A program made the translations under genes and the position numbers. A stretch of DNA of 64,000 bases from positions 73,233 through 137,232 of the forward strand of contig NMRA01000279.1 of NCBI GenBank assembly GCA_002633005.1. The letters run 5' to 3'. Source of the stretch: Phoronis australis. Taxonomy: Eukaryota; Phoronida; Phoronidae. The notes below the pieces were generated by a model, which saw only the letters and a program-made list of their open reading frames with translations, was not told where the DNA came from and did not search any database. Below are positions 23,206 to 35,900 of this stretch, in pieces (the first letter of the stretch is position 1; each line of letters begins with the position of its first letter).

Positions 23206-24819
23206 ATAGTCATAATGATAGGTCCGTCCTTGTTCTGAGGTATTTACCCACAATGCAACACATGTCAAGCACTCATCCTGCTTCTTCACATGCAGATTTA
23301 CGGGTCACTATCCAATTCATTATTGTAATGCAGGTCAACTTGCATCATTGCATTTGGAGTTGCAATGCCGACACCAAGAAATTGGGGAAAAGGTGGCAAA
23401 TATCATTCTTGGATGTGCTTCGGATGTGCTTCCTTGTCAGCGAGTGCCTGACATTTTGTATAGTAGGTCAGTCGTGCAATGTATTTTTTTACTTTCACAA
23501 AAGCGGAGAGTTCAATCCGGGATGGACCTATTGATCTCAATCATGTCGTAATCGCTAGGTCTAATTAGAACATCATCTATAAGAAGGTCGAGGTGGCCTA
23601 GGAAGCTATTTTTATACCTATGCGTTGACACAAGAGGTATCTGCGGTGAAGTAATGTTTTACGAACTAAAATTTGCTTAAAATTGCTGAAGTTTCATGCT
23701 AGTTTCATAGTACTTTGTCATGGGAGAGCTTCTTGCATGTAGCTTCGTTACTCTTTCTAGTACCTTCTGGATTTTGGTCGAATAAGCTACCTCATTTCTG
23801 TTTTACAAGAATAATCCAAAGGTCATAAGGCTTTGTTCAATTCGCAGGAAACTCTCCAGATATTCTAGAGGGCTGTCACAGTAGACCGTTATTTAGAAAT
23901 GAAAGCAAATTTTTACCCAGTGACAACAGCTTTGACCAGCTACCAAGTCAGGCCGCGGACTGCACTTCTTGAAGGAAAATATATTTATTTATTGAAACAA
24001 ATGTTCCGACGCCCAGGGTAGCCTGTAGAATTCACGTTTTAATGCTATTGTATGTATGTTTTTGGCATATTTATGTGGTTATTCGGGTTGTGCAAATGTG
24101 ACACCTTTTGATGCCAGTCACTCTTTGAGAGGTAGCGCCATAGTGTATTCACTATGTAAATGTCATTTGGAACTTGGTATATTTTAATTTTGGCACCATC
24201 TCCAGTTACGCCAATATTGCAAAGTAGCGAGCCATTTTGCTTGTAATTTTAACCAGTTGTAATCATTTCCTTTTATGGCACTAATGTTATGCAATTACTT
24301 GGTGTTTTTCTTCAAAAGTTTGTTTTCTGATACGAATGTCAGCCATCATCATGTTAACACAAAATTGCTGTCTGTATTGTCTCCTCATTTTATGAGTCAG
24401 ACATGTGTAATCATTACTGTACAGGCAGGAAGAAAGCTGACTGAGATGCCATCTAGTGCCTTGATTATGTATCATATCCACATATTATCACATTTGGTAA
24501 TTGTGTCCTCTGATTGGCTAAAGTGCAGTACAACTTTTGCTTTGAGATTATGTTGCCTGCGAGAGCACTATACTTTTCAGTGAAGCTACCCAGGTTACAG
24601 ATGTCGTTATCTGTGAATAAACTGACCAAGCTGCACATACCATAAACTATTGACTATGAACAAAACAACGGTAGTACTTGAATCCAAGAAATCAGAGGAA
24701 AGATGCATCTGTGGTCTTACTTATAATAGTTCAAATTAGGACCGGTCATTCATTTACATCAGGTCAACATATGTACCTCGGAAAATAACATTACCTTCAG
24801 CTTCTCTCAGTTTATATAT

Positions 24820-25099
24820 ACAGTAAATGTTCTCCAATTTAGGACGGTGAAAAATTGGTTAAACGTCGGAGCTTGTCCCAAATTCTTGAAATAGGCAATA
24901 TTCACCGTCCCAAATTCAAGAATCACCGGAAAGATGTCAAAATTACCCACACTGCAGATTAAATACGTCCGAAATTTGAGAAATATGATATGCCAAAATT
25001 GCCTTCGACTCAAACTTCAGAATCAAGAAAGTTCAATTTTTCAATACATTTCCGTGTCCCAAATTCTAGAGACTTCCCTAATTGGAGAATTTTTACTGT
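24820..25099. repeat. MITE-like element with ACAGTAAA...TCTCC ends
   Basis: The left end ACAGTAAATGTTCTCCAATT and the right end (reverse complement ACAGTAAAAATTCTCCAATT) form a terminal inverted repeat of about 20 bp with two mismatches. Internal sequence (TCCCAAATTC motifs) is related to about 50100-50548, whose right end carries the same terminus, and more weakly to about 9490-9600. Confidence 0.8.
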
Positions 25100-25677
25100 A
25101 ACCTATTGCCCTTCGGATCAGACCATATTTGTTTCATGTATTTTTCTGCTTTACTTGCCCGTTGTCAAGCAGGTAGTGAGAGAGAAGACTATTTTATTAA
25201 CATCAATTGCTTTTATAGCGTTCTTTTGTAAATATGTTCCATTGGTGATGGGAAATATATATATTTTTCAGGATATTTACTTTGTATTGTGGATGGAAGC
25301 ATAATATATATCTTGATCACTACTCAAGTTTTGATGTCTGATTTGGAACAATATTTATGAATTGGAGCAAACAAGTCCTCAATTTTGGACGTTTTTTTCA
25401 TTTCTGCACTCTGAAACTTGTAGGAAAGATAATTCTACACTTAGTCCCGAATCTGTAATTTTAAGACACTATTTATTATGTTTCTATAGCGTTCTAAACA
25501 TTCCATTTGTAAGCATTTGCTCAGAGTCCTCATAAAAGGTCTGCACACTTTGATGTGAGCCATTAGCTCAACTATCGCTCATTTGAGGCAGCCAGCTCAG
25601 TTCGTGGCTCCCTGTCTACACGAATCCCAAAGGCAACTACGATAAAGTCTATCGATTTGAATTCATAAATACAGAAT

Positions 25678-25683
25678 TTTATT
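25678..25683 (-). promoter_or_regulatory. Candidate poly(A) signal for EIF4B
   Basis: AATAAA on the minus strand. The sequence on its upstream side is T-rich when read on the minus strand, as expected of a long 3' UTR, but other candidates exist and no transcript supports the choice. Confidence 0.3.
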
Positions 25684-26639
25684 AAAACATTGTAACAATT
25701 GTACAAGTACAAGTTATGAAAATATTACATTTATGCAAGCAGTTCTGTGACACGAGCTTCAGAACACATCACATGGGCTTTTATGACAAGCCAGTCCACT
25801 CCTTGCATGTTTCATCAATATTTATCACTAAGATGGCATTTAGAATTGTGTATTTACATTCCATTGAAAACTTCACACCCACAATCAGTAAAAGCAGTAA
25901 ATGACCGTTGTAGAATAGTTAAAACCGAAAGTCGGGGAGAGTCGGTATTTTGCAACTACCCGAGAAAATGGTAAAAGGTCCCAACACAACAAATAAATTA
26001 TTCAACATATTTATAACATGTATTCATACTTGCAAACAAATGACAGTGGCTAAATTGTTTTGCATAATTTACTATGAACACCTGCTGCGTGTGACGAGAC
26101 ACAGCACCAAACCCAGAGCAGCCATATTCTTCAATACTACAAGTCAATACATGCAACATACATAGCAATGAACATACATGACAATGTACCAAACTCCGTA
26201 GGTGCTATGTACAAACAGTGACCTAACCAAAATTAATGTCATGAAACGTTATAAGAATCTTGCAGTGAAAAATCATGTCTAAACAATTGGCTCTGTACAG
26301 TAGCCACAATAAATATTACGAGTCCGAAAAGACCACTTCCTCCAACATCATTGTACTTTTCCCCAATTATTGGATCCTGCATTTCCAAATTCTGCTCAGG
26401 AAATCGATAACTTTCACGTATAAATGACCACTATTACATCAACATCAGAATAGTCTCAAAGTTGCCGCCAGTCAAGTCAACCATTGATCCAGTAATCTCA
26501 CTGTTCATCGTTCAACAAATCGTAGACATTTTGGTCAGAGAAATCCTAGAAAAAAAAACATTCAATATAAAAAGAACTTTACATCTACAGTTAAACCTGC
26601 ATTCTGTCCTGTTTAGCTGGCTAAAAAACAAAAACAAGC

Positions 26640-27930
26640 GCAACGCGGAGCATTGAAATGCACCCACAAATGCACTGCAAACAGTGGACTTCTAGGGCTG
26701 CTTGTTTCATAAAAATGGCCACAAGATGGCGTAAAAACATCCAATCAATCTGAAAACGGAAACATGCCATCGCTTCTATAATACAAAGCTCTTAAAAAAA
26801 AATTTCATAAAAATCTGTCAAGGAACTTCACAGAAACAAAGGAAACGGAAAAATTGAAATTACCACTATGGGGCACAGCGTTCGTTGGATCCAACTGAAA
26901 GATGTTGCCATCTGTTGTTAGCTTCATAAAAATACAATTACTAAATTTAATAAAGATCATGCGATGTGTTTAGGAGATGCATCTATGGGCGCAAAACAAA
27001 ACTACCACTACCAGGCGCCACAGAAGTCAAAATCATTATAATCGTTAACCGTCCTCTTCACACTGAGAACATATATGCCAATTTTCATAATCATCCTTAG
27101 AATGGTTTGGTTGATCGAGGGGTGGATACCAAAAAAGACTTGAAAACAGCAAAAATGGCCACTGGGTAGTGCAAAGTACCTCGATTCCATCCGAAAACGG
27201 GAGGATAGCATCATCTCGCCAGTAGATGCCTATATTCCAAATTTTCTAAACATCCATTGAGAACCTTTGGAGATACAGAGGTAAACCAAAAAAAAAATTG
27301 CCACTACGGGGCACACTGGTAGTCAGATCCGTTCGAAAGTTGTTGTCATCCGTTGTCAACATCATAAAAACGCACTTTCTAAATTTCATAAAGATCCTGC
27401 CAACCGATTACGAGATACAGCCATGGGCGCAAAAAAACAACTCTGCCGCAAGGAAGCCAAAGTAGTCGGAAAATCATCGTCCATCATCATAGTAAGAACG
27501 TACATGCCAATTTTCAAAATCATCCTTAGAGTGGTTTGGTTGATAGACGGGCGGACAACAAAAAACAGACTCAAAATTAGTAAAAATGGCCACTACATGG
27601 CGCAAAATGCCTCAAATCCATCCGAAAACGGGAGGATAGCGTCATCTCATCAATACTTGCCTATGAGCTAAATTTCATGAAAATCGATTGAGGACCTATG
27701 AAGATACAGAGGCAGACGTAAAAAACTAAAATTGCCACTAGGGGGCACAGCCGTATTCAGGTCGGTCCGAAACTCGTCGCCATCGGTCGTCAACCCCACA
27801 GGAACACACCTGCCAAGTTTCAATACGATTCTGCAAGGGGTTTACGAGATACAGCCGCGGACGCCGGATGCCCAGACAGAGATGACGGCAATATGCACCC
27901 ACATATAAATATGTGGGCGCATAATAAAAT
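26640..27930. repeat. About 435-bp unit repeated three times, with terminal hairpin
   Basis: The landmark GCCACTA.GGGGCACA occurs near 26864, 27299 and 27733 (spacing about 435), and AAAATGGCCAC followed by TGGCG or TAGTGC near 26713, 27151 and 27584. Units are diverged. The right end is a hairpin, ATGCACCCACAT at 27893-27904 with ATGTGGGCGCAT at 27911-27922. The left end near 26658 has ATGCACCCACA. A related fragment lies near 39045-39125. It looks like a mobile element with internal tandem repeats, lying in the presumed 3' part of EIF4B. Confidence 0.75.
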
Positions 27931-28904
27931 CAGGTGTTTTACTCTCATAAAATCTGTTGCGTACTATTTGTTACCGTGATGGGATTGCACTTGTTATTCC
28001 ATTTACACTGATTCAACAATTCGCCACTAAGTCATGAAGCAGCCATTATGACACTGACAACTACAAAAACTTCAATACCGTCTTAAATAACAGATTAATT
28101 AGTATGAAAAATGTTGATTTGGGGTTGAGCTTCTCTTATTTGGCGTTTGATAATAGCGCATGACATTAAATTTCACAAAGGTCATAACCAAATAAGAGGC
28201 AAATTCAAGTGTAAGCATTAGGTGTGGATTAATTCAAATGTCAATTTTTTATTTTATTTAAGATGAATCTTACAGTCTCAGATTGTTCAAAGCAACTTTA
28301 CTTATTTCACAATCCCAAAAACATAACTTATCACCATCTAATGAAATTGGTGCAATTTTGAAACTGTCAGATGATCCCATACACTGTTTGTCTAATGAGC
28401 TAAAATAAACCATTAAAAGAAGTCACTGGCCCCACAATTTTTTGTCTTATTCCACAGAAAATGCAATAAAGATAAAAATAAAACACTAAAGGAAAAAATT
28501 CAAGTTGTAACTTCTTGTGCAGAAGCCGAAACTCAAAAATTTCAGGTGCTCAAAATCCAGAAAAGATAATTAAAGATGAAACATAAAACTGACGATACAT
28601 AACAAAATCTGTTTTCAAAAGTATTTCAGTACACCACGTAAATTTCATTTTGCCAGAGGTACGTTCGCTCAGGCGGCAGTAATGGAAAAACTAATTCGGT
28701 GATGCCCCCCACGTACATCTTCTGATGAATGTGCAGTTGGCAAATGCCAAAATATGGAAATTCAAAGAAAATCAACCATAAATTAAAACTGTGTCGAAAC
28801 CCCTGTAAGTCACAGGCAAAGCGTAAATGTAACAATTTTGCTTCTTGAGTCACGGATAGTTTTAGTGATGTTTTTTGGTAACAGAAACATGTATCCTTTC
28901 GCAA

Positions 28905-29090
28905 ATGAATAGACTTGTGTGACAGAAATATTTTTTGTGTTGTAAAATAACTGAAATAAACATTTTTGTATGAATGAAGTCACACTAATGACGAAAAAGA
29001 GAGGAAAAAAAGAGGAACTGGAAATCAAATAAGATAAAATCGAAACTAAAAAGAGGAAATCCTCTTAAAAGAGGAAAATTCCAAGTCCTG
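28905..29090. repeat. CAGGGCTTGGAA-type MITE, copy C (left-truncated)
   Basis: Matches the copies at 35128-35349 and 44498-44980: TGTGTGACAGAAATATTTTT, TGAAATAAACATTT, GGAAATCAAATAA, CCTCTTAAAAGAGGAAAATT. The right end reads TTCCAAGTCCTG. The left terminus is missing. Confidence 0.85.
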
Positions 29091-29920
29091 GTTCATGTGA
29101 TGAGTAAAGGGACACGCGTGGTTTTAACTGAAAGCAGGCATTTCTATGAAAAGATTACTAGCTTATTTCGAGTTCTCCGTTCATAGCACCACTGCATGAG
29201 TGTTACTTTGCAAAATTTTTGACATGTTTTAAAACTTTGTCACAATACAATAACTCAGAGGGAAACAGATCTATTTGACATTGTTGAGTGAAGCCACTAC
29301 AGTTCTCAGTTACAGCAAGCAGACAAGTCCAGGAGTCAGGCGACAAGCACATGCGACAGATTTTGCCAAATTGAGCCAGAGTTAAAGCAGGTTCCCTTTT
29401 CTTGAATAGTGCCATTAATTTATAACCTTCTGGCTTCGCATAAGCAGATACATGATACTGCGTGGACAGACCTGAATGTTTTTATTTAGTATTTCAGTTT
29501 GATATACTCTAAGACGTGAAAATATTCTGCTAACTTGTATTTAATTTGCATTAGACCAAAAGCAGAAAAATTTAATTAGTACAATAGGCAAAAAAGCACA
29601 ATTGGTTATGGTACGCAACCCGACTCATTTTGAGATCAACGCTTACAGGCTAAAAAATGCTCACCTGCATGAATATCGGGTATTTTTGAAAAAATGCACA
29701 AAAGCACATGCGTATGGTAAACTAAGATTTGAAACTATGATTTTCTGAAGCTATATGAGTACAAAAAAAACACTATTCCGCATCATTTCTGCTCGTCGCA
29801 GGTGGATTCTCCTTTTTTTGAACAACTAAAAATACCACACCACAAACTCGATACTTAAAATGGTTCAGTTCCAGTATAACAGTTGCAAATGCTTCAGAAA
29901 ACTCGATTACAATAGCTTAC

Positions 29921-29990
29921 CTTGGACGACGGTTCCTTATACACTGGCATATCCTCTACTGACTTGGGTAGGGGCTTCTCATGACGATCT
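29921..29990 (-). CDS. EIF4B: EIF4B exon 15 (last exon found)
   Basis: 70 nt, acceptor CTGCAG and donor AAG/GTAAGC, encoding [20 protein letters not shown] then SSK. Phase 0 at its end. A further exon with the stop is required but was not recognised. If the donor were not used, translation would stop eight codons later (stop near 29894). Confidence 0.75.
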
Positions 29991-32900
29991 CTGCAGTAGG
30001 GAGAAACAGTTAACCATTTCTCATAGGGAGGAATACCAAGTTGGCTGGTACTTGTGAACACATAAGTACACAGCCGTGCATATTACACAGGTGAGCAATC
30101 GACAGTTTAAAGTGGTAACCACAAACTAGTGACATCATCTAACATTCAAGCATGGCACCACTGTATGTATTCCTCACACATTTTGGTGCCAAAACTGACG
30201 ACCAATGAATTTCAACTTATGTCCATCAATAACAATTTGCTTTCTCGTTCCTATTCGGAGTTATGTAAAGTGCCACGCCCACATTTCTAAGAATCCAAGC
30301 ATGTGATCATACCTGGCTCAAAATAATGGACCATCATCAAAAACTTGAAATAAGTTCGACAGAAACGCTTAAAGCATCAATAAACCCGCCTTCCGTCACA
30401 AAAACTAAGAGATTTAGGCCACTGGCTCCTCCATGAATACAGACACTGGACAGTAACTTCTATCTAACATATACAACTCCGTGATACACATTAAGCTCAC
30501 TAACGCTCCGTGTGTACACAGGCATTAATCAATTTATAACCACTAATTTTCACTGCTGGCAAAGATTACCTCTTGAATTACCTCTGTCTAAGAAACTAGT
30601 GTTTTCACCACTTGTGTGGACCCAGTGTAAGTCAGCCAACTCACCTGTGAGGTCTGTCGCCACGGCCACGACCTTCTCCCCTTCCACGACCTCCACGACC
30701 CCCACGACCTCTTGAGCCACGACCCCCTGCCCCTTCAGAGTCCCGATCTTCTGTCGAAAAAAGTTTGCTCAGCAAATGAACACCTCCAGTGGATACTACA
30801 CAGTACAAGCACTAATAGTACACACGACACATTCTACGTCACTAAACAGCATTAGAGACGGTCTCCAACTTCCCAGAATTCTAAACAGAAGATGGCCTTA
30901 AGAACATGTCACTTTGAAATCTAACATCGTACCAGGAATGTCTGATAGCACGCCTAGGGACTTCCTAAACCTACGCATGCAACGAGCAGTACCTGGTGAA
31001 CTGTTGGATGTAGGCAAGCAAATAACGGAAAATGCAAACAGTGATTATCAAAAAAATTGAAATTTTCACATCTGGCTTTGTCAAAATTTAATATTTAAAA
31101 TGGAGATTTGGTTGTGTGGCACCAACTCAAAGTGTCCATTCCATCAGAGATTTGTATGGGAATCCAAGGACTGCCAACTCTGTATATTCTCACAATGAAC
31201 ATAATCTGTGACCATACACAAAACGCGTGACCAACACTATTGGCTGTGAAGTCATAATTCACTAGCGGCACCTGGTGTGAGTCACCATTTTACTTCCGGG
31301 GAGCGAATCATCTTTTCACTAACCACAAAGTGGCGCCCCCTCTGGGAATTCCATATGAAAACAATGGTGCAAATCTGTCGTCCATAATCAATAGTAAGAC
31401 CTTGGAATGAACACACTGAACAGGTGCCAAACACTCAGACCTTTCTGTTCTTCTGAAGGCATGTCTATCTTCTATGACTCGTTGCACTGCAGGTGACCCA
31501 ATCGATTCCCAGCAAAACTCAAACTTAATACTGCCACGAGTCATATCATGCTGCAAGCACTGACTAATGCGATGTCAATTACTTGGCAACGGAATGGCCG
31601 TTTAACTGACCTATCGCAAGCTCCGCCCGCTTGCAAAAAGTCGACAATAAACAATAAGCTTGACCTGACAGCATGTTGTTTGTCAGGTAAAATGGCGGCT
31701 TGGAAACGAAGGTGTGTCAGGAATGCTACGTTCTGACTGGAGAGTTAAGCCGTTACTCAAAATCCTGGTGATAGGTCAACTAAGTCAGTTTCCATACAGA
31801 TTCCACCTTCGCTGCCATGAACTGTTCCATGCACAAACTCGTCATACATTCATGTCTACATTCAGCCAGCCAACATTGCCATAATTCACGTCATATCACA
31901 AACAAAATACAGAGTCGTGAAAACTTATTTTGACATTGGAAATACTCAACAACAAGTCTGACTCACCAGATCTCTGGCCACCCCTGCCTGCAAAACGTCT
32001 ATCCTCGGAGTATCTGTCATCCCTAGGGCGGGGATCCTCTCTGTGAGAATGGTCAGAACTCTCCTCAGTAGACCTGTAGAAACTTTAGACTCAGTTATTC
32101 CCGAAGACATTGTTCAAACAGGGCAGTAAAACTCTAATCTTATGTAAGACCAATGGCCAAAACTATTAAACTTTCCTTTTTTGGAAGTTTATAAGTTACT
32201 TGTACTTCACGTTCACCATGTGTTGTAGGAACACAGACGTACAGCATTGCTCTTCTAAAACCAGTTACATTCAAAGTATCTCCCACAGTTTGTCAAACTG
32301 CTCTGTACAAACCACGTTTTACTCTCGTTTGAAAACGTTACAAAATGAAGTCATTGAGAGCCACCCTCATGAAAACCGTGCCTACATGAGCACAGAAATA
32401 CAAAGTTTCATTTTCAGGCAAATTCCACTGCTGGCACACAGTAAATAGATTAGTGGCCTGGATGTAGGCAACTTTAAATTACAATAACCATGTAATTCCT
32501 GCCACAAGGTCATTAATACTCCTAAAATACCTGCGTCCTATTAGTCGACTTAATCAAGTGTTTTTCAACATACTCGTGACATGTTATTAGGAAACATCAG
32601 AGATCTATTATGACTCAGCCATTTAAGTGGAAAACTGTTGTATCTTACTGACAAGTAAGTTTTGAATATGAATGAAGTTGTGGTTAGATGAACCTTACAG
32701 TTGAAATTACAATCACATTTTGCAGGTAGAACGGTAAACATTTTTCGATTTAAGACAAAAATAATTGCTAAAACTGCCACATCTATTTTTTCAGAGGCCT
32801 ACCACATTGTTGCAAATGCTCAACATTTTACAATACATTGCCTGGTTATATCTACACCATACAAATCACGCTAAAAGCAGAGTAAATTCTCCTGAAAAGT

Positions 32901-35900
32901 TATTTTTGTTCAGAAATTTGACAAAAACGAAATTTCACCTGTCCACCACATTGTGTCACAAACTGAACGAATTTTACCTTCATTTGGACCACAACGCACC
33001 TCTTAACCCGTCTTGAACCCCTCCCCGTGCAAACCTATCAGCCCCAAAAGGACCCCCTTTGCTCACCTGTGCTCCTCGCGTCTCCTGTCCCATGCATTCT
33101 CCCTCGGCGGCTCACCACCCTTCAACTCTGGCTTGCCCCGACTCCAGGCGTTTTCTCGAGGTGGCTGGCTCTGTAGGTAACGTTTTGGTGATTACCACGA
33201 CAACAGAGAAGTAACGTTTAATTCAACACGTTTCGCATATTGTGTTGATTAATAGGGCCGATCCAGATTACTAAGCAACACTCGAATCCTGCTGTATTTA
33301 CCCACCATACTACAATACCCGACAGGAACTTTAATTTATTTATCGCACCATTGGATTTCCACATTCTTTGTTGTTATCATATTCTTTTCACGTTTTTCTC
33401 CAAATCGCAGTTATGAATTGTTTTTAAAATTCTGTCAATTCTGCATTAAGGTCTGCAAAAATAGGACTGATTTTTATTACGTACAAAAAAGGCTAAAAAT
33501 AGACTAAACATTTTGGAATTTTAATTCTTTTTGTCGATAAATTTGACAAAATAAATTTTACCGTGTCTGCCATATTGTGTGCTGAAAAGGCGAAGAATTA
33601 CCATACAACGATTGACGAAAAATTAAATCAACCGCTTTTTATATGATGTACCATTCATATGAATTAACAGAAAAGATGGAATTAATTCACACAAAAACTG
33701 CCAACATTTATCAGCAAACATTAGCTGAAGGTTGACACCTTGTCCGAGATGGATTTTGATTAGATGGGAAGGGCCCGTGCAAAAAATCATCTTTTGTGTC
33801 TTTACATGTTTGACAATATTTGCGACTCCACAGTATATAACAAGAGGCAGTATTAGCTAACCTGTGGTGCAGGCTGTGACCCAGAATGTGCCGTCGTTGC
33901 CCCTGACGATGACCCCGTCTCTTTCTGAGACTCCTCGTCTCTCGGCGCCCCCTGCTGCCCTGATTGCTGCTGCGACCTGCGTTTCTCCCAAATATTCTCA
34001 GCAGGAGGTGGAGCTGGTCTCATCGCTACCTCTTCCTTCTTGGTAGGGGGTGACTTGCCAGTTGTCCCCGGCAACGATGCTGGTGACTGCTCGGGTTTGT
34101 CGTCATCAAACACCTCGGGAGGATTTGACCTCTCACTGTCCCTCCGACTAGACGAAGGTGGCGATATGACTGAAGGGCAACAAGGAACAGTCATTTTACG
34201 AACTACCAAAACTGTCAATAGATGTCATCGATAGGGTTTTAGGAGTTCGGCAACAATGTATCATACACATGGGGATAATAGAAATTTAAAGCAACAAAAA
34301 GGCTTCTGCAGTGCTTTTCAGATTTTTCCCAGTCCTAATGGAGACTGCTGGTTGGAAAACTTAAGTGACTCATGCAAAAATGTTGTCAAATACACACCGA
34401 AAAAATCACATACAAACTCACCTCGCGTTGCAAAAAAATGATGATAAGTAGATCAAAAAGGGACTTTTGAGCTGTAACTGTACAAAAAATTACGATGTGA
34501 ATGAGTGTAGGACTGTGTCTGTCAACTGTCTACCTTGTCTGTTGTTTCAAAAATGACTCTTTATCTAACACAGGTACACTGATTACATGTGGACACAAGT
34601 GTGTGAATTGTGGACAAGTAAAACACAAAAGATCTGTGAATTATCCATAACACACATAAATTTACAAGGCCATTTCACAAAGTGAAACACAGTGCCTGCA
34701 AGAAGGAATTACCCTGACCTCAGTCACCAACAACAGACCAACCTAATGCTTGTAACACTGCATAACCCTGACCTCAGTCAGCAACTATAGATGTAGCTGG
34801 TGTCTATAACACTGTATTACATGGTCCTGTGCCAACAACACACCCCGTAGAACAAACGAGTCTTACCTTTCCCACCTGACGACGAACTGGTACGTCGTTC
34901 CCGCGGCCGTCTCTCCCAGTCACCGTGATCAGAGTGATCACTGTCACGCCTCTGTCTGTAACTGTATGTGAAAAAACACACTGAGGTCCTGCGTGTCAGT
35001 TAGTCACAGAAGGTTACTGAATCACATCAAGTTATAAACGGTACAGCTTAATCTACATGATAATTTTACGGACAATTCAAGAACAGAACTCACTGCATTA
35101 TGCCTCACACCTCTTCAGTATAATAACCAAGGCTTGGAATGACCAATGACAAAAAAGAGGAAAACTCTCCAGGTGATGTGTCATTCTAAAAATAGGCTTG
35201 TGTGACATAAACACTTTTTTGAGTAAAATTTAAGTGAAATAAACATTTTTAAAAAAGAGACGAAAAGAGAGGAAACTGGAAATCAAATAAAAGGAAATCG
35301 AAACCAAAAAAGAGAAAATCCTCCTTAAAGAGAAAAATTCCAAGCCCTGAATAACTTCTGTTCACTCCTTCCGCCTATAGTACAAGCCACAAGTATTCAA
35401 ACAAAATGACCCAGAATACCATCATGAGAGCTGGGTGGAAGCCGAATTCATCGAAACAAGACAGAGAATAAGGGAATTAAAAGGAAAGTTAGGTGACTAA
35501 TTAAAATCAATATGCAATTAAAATTTTGCTGCCCTAATGATTATTACCAGTAATTCTTGCAGAATTAGGATTCATGACAGGAAAAGGGTATTTCGTCTGA
35601 TTACTTTTGTCTTGCAATGTGCATCAACACCCTAGGCCAATTACCCTGCTCAAACTTATAATCACATATACCCCCACCTATCACTTTCTTTAATCTGCCA
35701 CCCACCCCACACCCTCGCCTCTTCTCCAACTTATGCCCCCAAATTTGCCCTCCTTAGCCGCCACCCTTTCTTACATCTTCCGTTCCCTTCCATACTCCAT
35801 CCACCTTAGACCCGTAACTCTACCCCCATTCCCTTCACTGCCTTACCACCCCCACCCAANNNNNNNNNNNNNNNNNNNNNNNNNNNNNNNNNNNNNNNNN

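Larger units (their letters stand above)
22878..25677. other. Spacer between convergent FYCO1 and EIF4B 3' ends
   Basis: Contains the FYCO1 3' UTR (extent unknown), an array of 17-bp units at about 23085-23205, and a 280-bp inverted-repeat element at 24820-25099. Small reading frames here show no family resemblance and no splice context, so none is called. Confidence 0.6.

Noticed and set aside
26230-26415. Minus-strand frame of about 60 codons with a hydrophobic GLFGLVIFIVATV stretch
   Set aside because: No splice context, no family resemblance and only about 60 codons between stops, which is expected by chance in this composition.
29203-29415. ICRMCL resemblance to the start of a ZAD zinc-binding domain
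   Set aside because: The second cysteine pair and the spacing of the domain are absent, so the likeness is not meaningful.
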